Assembly: GCA_900319485.1 (NCBI GenBank)
Contig: ONOQ01000016.1
Span: forward strand, 1-38,476
DNA length: 38,476 nt
Origin: an uncultured Bacteroidales bacterium
GTDB taxonomy: Bacteria; Bacteroidota; Bacteroidia; Bacteroidales; UBA932
Reading direction: 5' to 3'
The position numbers and the translations under genes were made by a program. Shown piece after piece: positions 22,452 through 31,103 of the stretch (position 1 is the stretch's first letter; each line of letters begins with the position of its first letter). The notes beneath the pieces were generated by a model. That model ran no database searches, had not been told where the DNA came from, and saw nothing but the letters and a program-made list of their open reading frames with translations.

Positions 22452-24791
22452 TTAGAACACGTCAGGTTCTGAATTCTTGGGCTCATCGTCCTGGAAACGG
22501 GGCTTGCGGGGGCCATCATTGCGCTTTTCGCGGCGGTCGCCGTCCCTGCGGGGACCACGGTCTCCACCTTCGCGGCGGGGTCCGCGGTTGCCGTCCTTGC
22601 GGTCGCCTTCGCGGCGGGGTCCGCGCTCACGCTTTGCGGGCTCCACATAGCCTTCGGGCTTTTCCTGGAGGGCGCGCATTGAAAGGCGCATCTTGCCGGT
22701 CTTGGCGTCAATCTCAAGGAGTTTCACATCAACCTCGTCGCCAACCTTCAGGACATCCTCAACTTTGTCGGTCTTGGTCCAGGCAATCTCGCTCACGTGG
22801 AGGAGGCCTTCCTTACCGGGGAGGATCTCGATGAAAGCGCCGAACTCCAGGATGCTCACCACCTTTCCGTGGTAAACCTGGCCGGCCTCGGGAACTGCGC
22901 AGATGCCCTTGATGCGCTCAAGGGTTGCATCCATTGCAGCCTTGTCGGTGCCGAAGATATCCACAACACCCTTGGTGGTACCGTCACCGTTGTCAACTTC
23001 GTCGATGGTGATGGTTGTGCCGAATTCCTTCTGCATACCCTGAATGGTTTCTCCACCCTTGCCGATAACGGCGCCGATGAACTCTGCAGGAATCTCGATC
23101 TGGACCATACGGGGAACGAAGGGCTTGAAGTCCTCGCGGGGCTCGGGGATGGTCTTGAGCATTTCGCCCATGATGTGGATGCGTCCCTGACGGGCCTGCT
23201 CCAGGGCTTTTTCAAGGACGTCGTAGGACAGGCCGTCCACCTTGATGTCCATCTGGGTGGCGGTGATGCCGTCCTTGGTGCCGGTCACCTTGAAGTCCAT
23301 ATCGCCAAGGTGATCTTCGTCACCCAGGATATCGGTAAGGATTGCGTAGCGGTCGTTGGGGCGCTCTGCGTCCGTGATAAGACCCATTGCAACACCTGCC
23401 ACGGGCTTCTTGATCTTGACGCCGGCGTCCATAAGGGCCAGGCAGCCGCCACAGACGGAAGCCATGGATGAGGAACCGTTGGATTCAAGGATATCGGAAA
23501 CTACGCGCACTGCGTAAGGGAACTCGGGAGCCGTAGGGATGACGGGCTTGAGGGCGCGCATCGCAAGGTTTCCGTGGCCGATTTCACGGCGTCCGGTGCT
23601 GCGCTGAGGCTTTGCCTCGCCGGTAGCGAACGGAGGGAAGTTGTAGTGGAGGACAAACTGTTGGTCGTCCTGGATAAGGACCTCGTCCATCTCCTTCATA
23701 TCCATCTTGGTGCCCAGGGTCACAGTTGCAAGGGACTGGGTTTCACCGCGGGTGAAGATGGCGCTGCCGTGGGCGCAGGGGAGGTAGTCAACCTCGCACC
23801 AGATGGGACGCACCTCGTTGGTGGCGCGGCCGTCAAGGCGCTTGCCCTCGTCAAGGACAAGGTTACGCATCGCTTCCTTCTCCACGTCGTGGTAGTAGCG
23901 GTCAATCATTGCGCCCTTCAGTTCAAGGTCTTCCTCAGAGAACTGGGCCTTGAATTCGTCGCGGATGGCGTTGAAGCCGTCCTCACGCTCGTGCTTGGGC
24001 TTTGCGCTCTTTGCAAGTTCGTAGCACTTTGTGTAGCAGGCCTCGTGGACGGCGGTCTTCAGGGCCTCGTCTTCCTCGTCATGAGGATAGTCCCTCTTGG
24101 GGCCGTCGGTGCCAAGTTCGTGCATGAGTTCCTTCTGCACGCGGCAGTGCTTCTTGATCTCTTCGTGAGCGAACTTGATGGCTTCCAGCATATCGTGCTC
24201 GGAGACCTCGTTCATCTCACCTTCAACCATCATGATATTCTCCTCGGTGGCGGCAACCATAAGGTCAAGATCGGCCCTCTTGCCATCCTCGAAACCGGGG
24301 TTGATGACAAACTTACCATCGATGCGGGCTACCCTCACCTCAGATACGGGACCGCCGAAGGGGAGGTCGCTGGTGGCAAGGGCTGCCGATGCTGCAAGGC
24401 CTGCGAGGGCGTCCGGCTGGATGTCTTTTTCGGCCGATATAAGCATCACGTTCACAAATACTTCCAGGTGGAAGTCACTGGGCCACAGGGGGCGGATAGG
24501 GCGGTCTATGAGACGTGCGATGAGGATCTCATAGTCGCTGGGACGGCTTTCCCTCTTGAGGAAACCTCCGGGGAAACGGCCGGCGGCATAATACTTTTCA
24601 CGGTAATCCACGGTGAGGGGCATGAAGTCTGTGCCTTCCTTTACCTCAGTGGCGCAGGTTACTGTGGCGAGCAGCATGGTGCCGCCCATTTTCACTACGG
24701 CAGAGCCAGCGGCCTGTTTGGCCAGCTTGCCGGTTTCGATCTCGATAACCCTTCCGTCGGGCAGTTCGATGGTCTTTTTGATAATGTTCAT
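22452..24791 (-). CDS. pnp: Polyribonucleotide nucleotidyltransferase (PNPase)
   Basis: The 779-aa protein has two RNase PH domains (about residues 5-225 and 315-545, including [30 protein letters not shown] and TGRREIGHG), a KH domain ([17 protein letters not shown] at about 575-590) and an S1 domain ([28 protein letters not shown]). It degrades RNA phosphorolytically 3' to 5' and can add tails. The C-terminal 70 residues are a Gly/Arg/Asp-rich disordered tail, longer than in E. coli, probably for RNA binding. It lies downstream of rpsO, as in many bacteria, but a terminator (24853-24886) and a hairpin (24827-24841, GCCGGA/TCCGGC) separate them; the latter could be a processing site in the pnp leader. 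Confidence 0.97.
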   Translation of the reverse strand: MNIIKKTIELPDGRVIEIETGKLAKQAAGSAVVKMGGTMLLATVTCATEVKEGTDFMPLTVDYREKYYAAGRFPGGFLKRESRPSDYEILIARLIDRPIRPLWPSDFHLEVFVNVMLISAEKDIQPDALAGLAASAALATSDLPFGGPVSEVRVARIDGKFVINPGFEDGKRADLDLMVAATEENIMMVEGEMNEVSEHDMLEAIKFAHEEIKKHCRVQKELMHELGTDGPKRDYPHDEEDEALKTAVHEACYTKCYELAKSAKPKHEREDGFNAIRDEFKAQFSEEDLELKGAMIDRYYHDVEKEAMRNLVLDEGKRLDGRATNEVRPIWCEVDYLPCAHGSAIFTRGETQSLATVTLGTKMDMKEMDEVLIQDDQQFVLHYNFPPFATGEAKPQRSTGRREIGHGNLAMRALKPVIPTAPEFPYAVRVVSDILESNGSSSMASVCGGCLALMDAGVKIKKPVAGVAMGLITDAERPNDRYAILTDILGDEDHLGDMDFKVTGTKDGITATQMDIKVDGLSYDVLEKALEQARQGRIHIMGEMLKTIPEPREDFKPFVPRMVQIEIPAEFIGAVIGKGGETIQGMQKEFGTTITIDEVDNGDGTTKGVVDIFGTDKAAMDATLERIKGICAVPEAGQVYHGKVVSILEFGAFIEILPGKEGLLHVSEIAWTKTDKVEDVLKVGDEVDVKLLEIDAKTGKMRLSMRALQEKPEGYVEPAKRERGPRREGDRKDGNRGPRREGGDRGPRRDGDRREKRNDGPRKPRFQDDEPKNSEPDVF

Positions 24792-24852
24792 TTGTTTACT
24801 ACTGTTACGTCTTTATTGCGTCATTTGCCGGACCTTCCGGCGTATTTTCAAG

Positions 24853-24886
24853 AAAAAAGGGGCAGGATGCCTTGCATCCGTACCCC
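24853..24886 (-). terminator. Terminator of rpsO
   Basis: GGATGC/GCATCC plus GGGG/CCCC pair around a 3-nt loop, with one internal mismatch region. T6 follows on the minus strand. It begins 20 bp past the rpsO stop codon. Confidence 0.75.
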
Positions 24887-24906
24887 CGTTCTGTTTTCCT
24901 GTGCGC

Positions 24907-25182
24907 TTATCGGCGGAGACCAAGCTCCTTGACGATAGCCCTGTATCTCTCGATGTCAACGTTCTGAAGATAGTTCAGAAGCTGGCGGCGCTTGCTGACC
25001 AGGCGAAGAAGAGAGCGGCGTGTTACAACGTCCTTCTTGTTCTTCTTCACGTGCTCTGTAAGGTGAGCGATACGGTAGGAAAATAAAGCAACCTGACTCT
25101 CTGGTGAGCCGGTGTCCTTATTGGACTTCCCGTACTTCGCGAAAATCTCTTGCTTTTTCTCAGGCTGTAAATATTCTGCCAT
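24907..25182 (-). CDS. rpsO: 30S ribosomal protein S15
   Basis: The 91-aa protein has the S15 signature: [29 protein letters not shown], then [19 protein letters not shown]. The length matches the family (about 89 aa). It binds 16S rRNA and the S6/S18 platform. It has its own full promoter (25243-25274) and a GC-rich hairpin in the leader; S15 is autoregulated in several bacteria, so this hairpin may be the operator. Confidence 0.98.
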   Translation of the reverse strand: MAEYLQPEKKQEIFAKYGKSNKDTGSPESQVALFSYRIAHLTEHVKKNKKDVVTRRSLLRLVSKRRQLLNYLQNVDIERYRAIVKELGLRR

Positions 25183-25216
25183 GATGCAATGAGTTTTGTT
25201 TGGTTATTGTGTCTCT

Positions 25217-25231
25217 GCGGGACCGCCCCGC
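25217..25231 (-). promoter_or_regulatory. Hairpin in the rpsO leader
   Basis: GCGGG/CCCGC with a 5-nt loop in the predicted 5' leader (transcription start near 25236, start codon at 25182). It is a candidate S15 autoregulatory element; there is no direct sequence match to known S15 leaders. Confidence 0.35.
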
Positions 25232-25242
25232 AAAAAAGCCTG

Positions 25243-25274
25243 CAAATGTACGGATTTTTTTCCGTAATACCAAA
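25243..25274 (-). promoter_or_regulatory. Promoter of rpsO
   Basis: TTTG (25271-25274), a 20-bp spacer and TACATTTG (25243-25250) on the minus strand. Confidence 0.75.
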
Positions 25275-25360
25275 TCTTTTCAGTCGTCCTGACAAGAAAA
25301 AGCCTTGCGACGTATTTTACTTTTTTACGCAACGTACAGACATTGCGGTTGCGCAGCCTA

Positions 25361-25923
25361 TCGTTGGCGGCAAAATGTTTGGCCGATATCCCCACCCCCC
25401 GGCTCTGCACGCCGCTGATATACGCCGCCGCCGTGCGCCCGGAAAGGAGCGGGTCCTCTGAAAAATACTCGAAGTTGCGCCCGCAGAGAGGGGTCCGGTG
25501 AAGGTTCATCCCGGGCGCCAGGAGAACGTCAACGCCGTAGGCAAGGGCCTCGGCCCCGATTGCAGCTCCAACCTACTCCACAAGTTCCGTGTTCCAGGTG
25601 CTGGAGAGCATTGAGCCGATGGGAAAACCCGTGCATGTTTGCTCTATGCGCACCCCGGCAGGGCCATCGCTGAGCACAATTGCAGGTATCCCCAGCCGGG
25701 GAATAGCCTGAGTCATCCCCGCAGCCCCGGGAACCGGCACCTTGAAACCAAACTGCCCCGCCAGCATACTCTTGTAGCCGGCGCCAACAACCAGCGTGGT
25801 CTTCTCCTTGAGAGTCATCCTGGCAATGACAGCGTCAATGTTGTCCGGGCGAAGAGTAACCTCCTGCGCCACAAGGACAGCACACGCGCAAACTGCTGCA
25901 AACAATGTGATAAAGCGTTTCAT
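25361..25923 (-). pseudogene. Broken GH3 beta-glucosidase gene (5' part only)
   Basis: From the ATG at 25923 the frame encodes a signal peptide (MKRFITLFAAVCACAVLVAQ) and the N-terminal GH3 domain: NIDAVIARMTLKEKT, PGAAGMTQAIPRLGIPAIVLSDGPAGVRI, FPIGSMLSSTWNTELVE. An in-frame TAG then stops it. The same frame continues through [43 protein letters not shown] and [12 protein letters not shown], all conserved GH3 motifs. Homology ends near 25361, where rpsO promoter sequence begins. A full enzyme would be 700 or more residues, so most of the catalytic gene, including the nucleophile Asp segment, is lost. It is a nonsense-mutated, truncated remnant. Confidence 0.88.
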
Positions 25924-25988
25924 TACTCTGCTAAATTAAGCATTTTTTGTGGCAACTGGACCAACCGGGCAGTACATATAATTATGTA

Positions 25989-26019
25989 TTGATATAAAAT
26001 GCCATCACAGGTATCTTTG
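25989..26019 (+). promoter_or_regulatory. Promoter of the small peptide-fimbrillin operon
   Basis: TTG (25989-25991), a 20-bp spacer and TATCTTTG (26012-26019). The leader to the first ATG is about 40 nt. Confidence 0.75.
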
Positions 26020-26063
26020 TCAGTGATTTTGTGTATTCGGTATTATTAATTAATTATAGGTTT

Positions 26064-26201
26064 ATGGAAATGAAAAACACTTATTGTGCACCCGAGTGCG
26101 AAGCAGTCGAGATGCGTGTAGAAGGCGTTATCTGCCAATCCATCGTTGAAGGAATGATTACTCCTCCGGATATTGAGGACGGTGGAAATTTACCATTTTA
26201 A
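26064..26201 (+). CDS. Short conserved-type peptide upstream of fimbrillin-like gene (45 aa)
   Basis: The peptide starts MEMKNTYCAPECEAVEMRVEG and ends with an acidic, Pro/Gly-rich tail. The arrangement of a Pro about 10 residues in, a hydrophobic/acidic middle (EAVEMRVEGVICQSI) and a short tail is one I associate with small ORFs ahead of surface-protein genes in Bacteroidales. It has no signal peptide. It lies between a full promoter and the fimbrillin-like gene (15-bp gap), so it is co-transcribed. It could be a leader peptide, a small regulator, or a peptide precursor (three Cys, no obvious leader/core boundary). Function is unknown. Confidence 0.6.
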   Translation: MEMKNTYCAPECEAVEMRVEGVICQSIVEGMITPPDIEDGGNLPF

Positions 26202-26216
26202 TTAAAGGGAGGACTT

Positions 26217-28415
26217 ATGATGAAAAAGATTTGTTTTGTAGCAGCCGCATTATGCGCAATGGTTCTGGCTTCCTGCCAGGCCCAGCTCAATCCCCAGGAA
26301 GAAACCATCCAGGAAGAGACTCCTCAGGAGGTTAATGGCGTTCCAATGACACTGAAGGTATCTTTTGGAGACACAAAAACCACCTATTCCCCTAATGGTA
26401 TAGCAGGTTTCAGCTGCAACTGGGAAGCCGGAGACAAGATTTCTGTCATTTCTTTTGACTCCGACAGCGACTATGCGAGTATTACTGCCATCGACAACTT
26501 TGAGACGACGGCCGGAGACGGCACTTTCGAAGGGACCTTCACGGGAGGCAGTGCTGCCAGGATAATGGTGGTCTATCCCCATCTTGAGGCTTATGAGGGA
26601 AACCCCAGCGGCAATTGGGGCTCTGAAGCCCTTAATGGTACTTCCGGAGCAGGCGCACGCCGTTTGATCGACGGAGTCCAGATAGGTAAAGGAACAATGT
26701 CCCTGTATCCTTATTCATTTGTTTATTCAGATGAGAACATGGACGTCGACGTCATCAAGGAGCGTTCGATCTTATATGGTGAGGCGACGATTGCAGCCGG
26801 AACTATGACTGCAACCCTCCAGAACTACTACGGTGTTCTTACGGTAGAACTGGATTTCAGGGTGAACGAGTCTGATCCCTGGGACTTGTCTCCCATGTCA
26901 TCCGCATTGAAGACGGTCGAAATCAACGCAGACCATTTTATTTACAAGTACACGTCCTGGGCCTATCTTGCCAGTTTCAAGGCCGGAAGCGCCTCCAATT
27001 TCTCAAAAATCATTTCCTATTTCGGCGCTCCGGACAGCGGCGAAGATGATCCCACGGGATTGAATCTTCCAACCCGCCCTGCAAGCACCAGTTCCTGGGT
27101 GAGATACTACATCGTCGGTGATTTTGTAGATCAACTAAAGGATTATGTATGGACCTTGACGGCAACTGATGCCAGCGGTTATGTATATGAAAAGGAATTG
27201 ACATTCAGCTCTGATTACAGTTTCTCAAAAGGCGCGGGTGCGAAACTCTCGACAACTGCCGTTGCAACCACTCCTATCCTTCCTACCGCAACGGAACTCG
27301 ACGGCGGCGGCACGATGCCTTCCAACTGCTATATCGTTCCTTGCACTGCCGGAACATACAGCTTCGCCACCAAGAGCAAGCGCGGGTTCAATTATCCGTC
27401 CAATTATAATGCTGCATTCAGCGCCATTGTTCTTTGGGAAGCTCTTCCTTACAACAATTCAGTTAAGGACGGAGACATTATCAAGAGCGTCAGATTGTAC
27501 AACGACAACCGTGTTTATGTTGAAACAACCGGTACCGAGGGTAATGCCGTCGTTGCCGTGGTCAACGGTTCGGGTGAAATCGTGTGGAGCTGGCACCTCT
27601 GGGTCACCAACTACGATCCCGAAACTGATGGGACAGCATATCACAATATCCACCTGGATGGAGACCACTACTTCATGATGAGACGTAACCTTGGCGCCTT
27701 CCAAAATGCAGGCGTAGATATAAACGGCTATCGTGAGGAACAGGTCGGTCTGTATTACCAGTTCGGCCGAAAGGATCCTTTCGTCGGGGTGAACGACATT
27801 TATGAAGCTTCTGATAACCGCGAAACTACCAATTCCGGCAACTGGACCCAGGTTGACTGCGGCCCTCAAACTCCCTGGGGCTACACTATCACACATCCAA
27901 TGTCATTCGTGCGGGGTGTCACCAATAGCAAGAGTTGGGTGCCGACTGTAGGTCAGGTGGATGGATACTGGGGAGATGTAGATGATGAGCAGGATCCCTG
28001 CCCGTACGGATGGCGTGTTGCAGATACCAAAATATGGCAGGCTATTACCGATTATGCAGACAGGACTCTTGACGGATCCGATGTCAATTTCTGGGGAGTC
28101 GCTCCTGACAAGCGGCCTGTTTCAAAGACTATCAACGATAGCGGCACCTATGGCGGTACATATCAGTTTGACGGCCTTACCCTTCCTTATTGCGGATTCT
28201 ACTATTGTAATACTGGAGATTCTTCCTGGAGCATCTGGCAGACATACAGCTACAGTGTTGACGTTGGAGACGCATATTACTGGGGCAACAGTATGTTTGA
28301 TGATAAATTGGCTTATGTTTTCAGAGCATCCAGCATTGACATGTATCAGTTCGAAAATATTTATCAGGCAGAATTTCCTGCATATGGTTTCCAGGTGAGA
28401 TGTGTTAGACAATAA
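26217..28415 (+). CDS. Fimbrillin-like/FISUMP-domain lipoprotein
   Basis: The 732-aa protein has a lipoprotein signal (MVLASC, Cys near 19). Residues of about 40-340 resemble the fimbrillin (Mfa/FimB-like) family: VPMTLKVSFGDTKTTYSPNGIAGFSCNWEAGDKISV, then TFEGTFTGG. The C-terminal half has FISUMP-like features: NCYIVPCTAGTYSF, VGLYYQFGRKDPF, DPCPYGWRVAD, and terminal AYGFQVRCVRQ. It is probably a surface-exposed anchored pilus-type or adhesive protein. The ATG at 26217 is preceded by GGGAGG; a second ATG follows directly. It is the second gene behind the 45-aa peptide, and a strong terminator follows. Confidence 0.8.
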   Translation: MMKKICFVAAALCAMVLASCQAQLNPQEETIQEETPQEVNGVPMTLKVSFGDTKTTYSPNGIAGFSCNWEAGDKISVISFDSDSDYASITAIDNFETTAGDGTFEGTFTGGSAARIMVVYPHLEAYEGNPSGNWGSEALNGTSGAGARRLIDGVQIGKGTMSLYPYSFVYSDENMDVDVIKERSILYGEATIAAGTMTATLQNYYGVLTVELDFRVNESDPWDLSPMSSALKTVEINADHFIYKYTSWAYLASFKAGSASNFSKIISYFGAPDSGEDDPTGLNLPTRPASTSSWVRYYIVGDFVDQLKDYVWTLTATDASGYVYEKELTFSSDYSFSKGAGAKLSTTAVATTPILPTATELDGGGTMPSNCYIVPCTAGTYSFATKSKRGFNYPSNYNAAFSAIVLWEALPYNNSVKDGDIIKSVRLYNDNRVYVETTGTEGNAVVAVVNGSGEIVWSWHLWVTNYDPETDGTAYHNIHLDGDHYFMMRRNLGAFQNAGVDINGYREEQVGLYYQFGRKDPFVGVNDIYEASDNRETTNSGNWTQVDCGPQTPWGYTITHPMSFVRGVTNSKSWVPTVGQVDGYWGDVDDEQDPCPYGWRVADTKIWQAITDYADRTLDGSDVNFWGVAPDKRPVSKTINDSGTYGGTYQFDGLTLPYCGFYYCNTGDSSWSIWQTYSYSVDVGDAYYWGNSMFDDKLAYVFRASSIDMYQFENIYQAEFPAYGFQVRCVRQ

Positions 28416-28422
28416 TTGAAAG

Positions 28423-28450
28423 GGCCGGTCGCGAGACCGGCCTCTTTCTC
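28423..28450 (+). terminator. Terminator of the fimbrillin-like gene
   Basis: Perfect 8-bp stem GGCCGGTC/GACCGGCC with GCGA loop, then TCTTTCTC. It begins 7 bp past the stop codon. Confidence 0.8.
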
Positions 28451-28468
28451 TATTATTTTGAAGAACAA

Positions 28469-28510
28469 TCAAAGCGTGATCAACTCTTTCTTGATGGCGT
28501 AGAGTCTGTC
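28469..28510 (-). pseudogene. Remnant of a LuxR-type response regulator 3' end
   Basis: On the minus strand the frame ends LYAIKKELITL followed by stop. This nearly matches the last residues of the response regulator at 30397-31032 (VVYAIKNELITL). Upstream of it the frame loses similarity within a few codons. It looks like the tail of a second, mostly deleted regulator gene facing the opposite way. Confidence 0.45.
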
Positions 28511-28596
28511 AAATCTTCGGGTAGTCAAACCCGGGTGTTTGCAGGTGAGTCGATAAATACATATTTTTATGTATGTCCGAATCGGTGGGTTATTCT

Positions 28597-28604
28597 TATC
28601 TTTG
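28597..28604 (+). promoter_or_regulatory. Promoter -7 element for the histidine kinase gene
   Basis: TATCTTTG ends 5 nt before the GTG at 28610. This rules out the upstream ATG at 28535 as start and implies an almost leaderless mRNA. Confidence 0.6.
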
Positions 28605-28609
28605 CGTTT

Positions 28610-30412
28610 GTGAAACGCATTACAAGCATATTGCTTTTGCTTGCATGTTTCTGTGCTTCTGCGCAGGATCAGGATGCGTACGGCGTGGCAGAGGAGCAGT
28701 TTTATCGGGGCCAATATGGATCGGCCATCAGGATAGCCCTGGAGGGCTTACAGGTAGACCCGGCGCTTAGTAGTGAAGAATCGGCAGTGGAACTCTACTC
28801 CATCCTTGGAGCATCATATTCCAGGCTGGGTGCTTTTGACAAGGCTGCCGATTTCTTTTTCCGCTGCTACCAGTATGACAAGAAAGAGGGCAATCAGGAA
28901 GGGATGACATCGTCCCTGATCAATCTGGCGTCTATGTACGTTTACGCAGGGAAACCTGAACTGGCCGAGAAGAGGGCGCTGGAAGCCATCGAAAACGAGA
29001 AGCCTCTGGGAAGGCCGCTAAAACTGGCCATGGCCTACGGGAAAGCCTGCGACGTTTATCATGCCCTTAAGCGGGAAGAGACGGCCTTGGAGTATGCCAA
29101 TCTTGCCGTATCAACGGCCCGGGAAACAGAAGACGCCGGTGCTGAAGCCATACGCAGGAGTCAGAGGGCATATCCTCTTCTGGCAATGAACAGGTATAAG
29201 GAGGCTGAGGCCGATTTGTCCTTTTCCGAGAATTATTTTAGCCAGAACGGTAACAGGCAGTCATTGGCAATAGTGTACTTCCAGCTTGCCGGGCTCTATG
29301 AAAGGACCAGCAGGAATTCCTTGGCCACTTCATATTATTGGAAGGCTTTGGACCTTGCCCGGAAACTGCCGGACAAGCCGTTGGAGCAGAAGATATGCAA
29401 TTCTTTATCGGCTCATATTAAAAAAACGGCACCGGATGAGGCATATGAGTTATTAAGCCGGTCGGCCCAATTGCAGGAGGAGATATCAAAGAGCGAGAGT
29501 GATAACGCCCTGGAACTCTTCAATATAGAGTATGAGACCGCCAAGAAGGAGGAACAGATTGCCCGGCAGGAGAGGGAATTGCGAACTGAAAAGCAGCTGA
29601 CTCTTGTTCTGATAATAGTACTGTCAGTATTGATTGTTGCCGCAATTATCACGGCAATTACGGCGTATAGGTCAAAGAAAGACAGGGAAAAACTAAAGCA
29701 GAGTAACGCCCAGAAGGATTTCCTTTTCAAGGTAATATCGCACGATATAATGTCACCGGCAATAGCGATGCTGAGAGGCATTCAGATGCTTCGGGGCCAT
29801 TCAGGTGACGGCATTCTTGAAAGAGACTCGGAGGTCCTGGTCCAGCTGGAAAGGCAGGCGGAATCGGAAGTGGAACTTATTGACAATGTAATGCGCTGGG
29901 CCCGTAACAAGGAAGATTCTTCTTCCCGTGACAAGGCCCGTTTCGATATAGTGAGTATGTCCCGTGAGGCCATGGAACAGTATAGGGGAGGCGCTTCTCA
30001 GAAGGGGATTAGTCTTGAACTTGTGAGTCCGGACAGCATCATTGTGTTTTCCGGCAGGAACAATTTGCTTATAGCCCTTCGGAACCTCTTGTCAAATGCC
30101 ATAAAGTTCTCTCATGAGGGAGGGCGGGTGACGGTAACCATACAAGAAAAGGCCGATGAAATTGATTTGAGAGTGGAGGATTGCGGTATAGGTATTCCTG
30201 CCGATAAATTGGACAGTATCTATAACTCGGAGTCGTCTTTCAGGCGTCCGGGTACAGTCGGGGAACCAAGCCATGGATTGGGGCTTGCGGTGAGCCGGGA
30301 CCTTGTGGCGGCAATAGGCGGACGTTTGGATGTGAGAAGCGTTGAGGGCAAGGGCAGCATTTTTACAATTCATATACCTGCGGGGGGGGGAAGGAAATGG
30401 GTGATGATGTGA
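28610..30412 (+). CDS. TPR-domain sensor histidine kinase
   Basis: The protein is about 600 aa. It begins with a signal peptide (VKRITSILLLLACFCASAQ, GTG start) and a periplasmic domain of TPR-like helical repeats (about 25-300, including GASYSRLGAFDKAADFFFRCY and LINLASMYVYAGKPELAEKRA). One TM helix follows at about 330-354, then a HisKA domain with phosphorylatable His378 in KVISHDIMSP, and a HATPase domain with N-box IALRNLLSNAIKFS, DCGIGIP and SHGLGLAVS. The GTG was chosen because the promoter -7 element lies just upstream. The gene ends in a G9 tract and overlaps the response regulator gene by 16 nt. It and the regulator are a two-component pair, signal unknown. Confidence 0.9.
   Translation: MKRITSILLLLACFCASAQDQDAYGVAEEQFYRGQYGSAIRIALEGLQVDPALSSEESAVELYSILGASYSRLGAFDKAADFFFRCYQYDKKEGNQEGMTSSLINLASMYVYAGKPELAEKRALEAIENEKPLGRPLKLAMAYGKACDVYHALKREETALEYANLAVSTARETEDAGAEAIRRSQRAYPLLAMNRYKEAEADLSFSENYFSQNGNRQSLAIVYFQLAGLYERTSRNSLATSYYWKALDLARKLPDKPLEQKICNSLSAHIKKTAPDEAYELLSRSAQLQEEISKSESDNALELFNIEYETAKKEEQIARQERELRTEKQLTLVLIIVLSVLIVAAIITAITAYRSKKDREKLKQSNAQKDFLFKVISHDIMSPAIAMLRGIQMLRGHSGDGILERDSEVLVQLERQAESEVELIDNVMRWARNKEDSSSRDKARFDIVSMSREAMEQYRGGASQKGISLELVSPDSIIVFSGRNNLLIALRNLLSNAIKFSHEGGRVTVTIQEKADEIDLRVEDCGIGIPADKLDSIYNSESSFRRPGTVGEPSHGLGLAVSRDLVAAIGGRLDVRSVEGKGSIFTIHIPAGGGRKWVMM
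30382..30390 (+). repeat. G9 homopolymer at the end of the kinase gene
   Basis: Nine consecutive G bases six bases before the ATG of the response regulator. Gain of one G (or loss of two) would put the kinase frame into the regulator frame with no intervening stop. Confidence 0.95.
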
Positions 30413-31032
30413 GGCTTATGTTGGTGGATGACCATCCGCTCATGCTGATGGGTATTGCATCTATGCTCTCTGGTAAGGGAATAGAGATTGTGGGAACAGC
30501 CAGTAACGGTAGCGAGGCTTTGGAAATGGTGCCCCAGTTGAAGCCGGACGTGATGATGCTGGATATAATGATGCCGGTTATGGATGGCATAGAACTGGCC
30601 AGAAGGATGAGGGCCTTGTATCCTGATGTTGCGCTCCTTGTATTGTCAAGCGATTCGTCACTTGCGTCCTTGGAAGTGCTCCTCAATATCGGCATAGACG
30701 GTTTTCTCTCAAAGACCAGCGATGCCCCCGTTATGCTTGATGCCGTCAAGAGCGTAGCCGCCGGTTATGAGTATTATGGCACCGACATTGCGCGTCTAAT
30801 TGAGCGGATAAGCCTTGCCAAGAAGGCTTCGGATAGCATCTTCACGCCACGGGAACTAGATGTGATACGTTTCAGCTGCCAGGGCCTTCAATACAAGGAA
30901 ATAGCCGAGCGACTGGGAATCCGATACCTCACGGTTGTTACTATCAAAAACAACATTTTCCGGAAACTGGGTATAAACAATACAGTCGAACTGGTCGTTT
31001 ATGCTATCAAGAATGAGTTGATAACCTTATAA
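30397..31032 (+). CDS. LuxR/NarL-type response regulator
   Basis: The 211-aa protein has a receiver domain (residues 5-120; acidic pocket Asp11 and Asp12, phosphoacceptor Asp56 in MMLDIMMP, Lys106 in FLSKTSD) and a LuxR-type HTH (about 145-205: FTPRELDVIRFSCQGLQYKEIAERLGIRYLTVVTIKNNIFRKLGI). It should be phosphorylated by the adjacent kinase and bind DNA as a dimer. The start codon overlaps the kinase 3' end, indicating coupling. A strong terminator follows. Confidence 0.93.
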   Translation: MGDDVRLMLVDDHPLMLMGIASMLSGKGIEIVGTASNGSEALEMVPQLKPDVMMLDIMMPVMDGIELARRMRALYPDVALLVLSSDSSLASLEVLLNIGIDGFLSKTSDAPVMLDAVKSVAAGYEYYGTDIARLIERISLAKKASDSIFTPRELDVIRFSCQGLQYKEIAERLGIRYLTVVTIKNNIFRKLGINNTVELVVYAIKNELITL

Positions 31033-31043
31033 CAAATAATTTC

Positions 31044-31076
31044 CGGCCCTCATGTTTTTTGAGGGCCGTTTTTTTT
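31044..31076 (+). terminator. Terminator of the two-component operon
   Basis: 9-bp stem CGGCCCTCA/TGAGGGCCG with a 7-nt T-rich loop, then eight T. It begins 12 bp past the regulator stop codon. Confidence 0.9.
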
Positions 31077-31077
31077 G

Positions 31078-31085
31078 TATATTTG
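31078..31085 (+). promoter_or_regulatory. Promoter -7 element for the 31104 operon
   Basis: TATATTTG directly after the upstream terminator, ending 18 nt before the ATG at 31104. The -33 region would overlap the terminator T tract. Confidence 0.55.
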
Positions 31086-31103
31086 CAGAAACGACAGCCG
31101 TCT

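Noticed and set aside
23574-24932. 452-codon plus-strand frame
   Set aside because: It is the antisense shadow of pnp in GC-rich codons.
28535-28609. Upstream ATG start for the histidine kinase
   Set aside because: The promoter -7 element at 28597-28604 lies inside that extension, and the signal peptide begins at the GTG at 28610.
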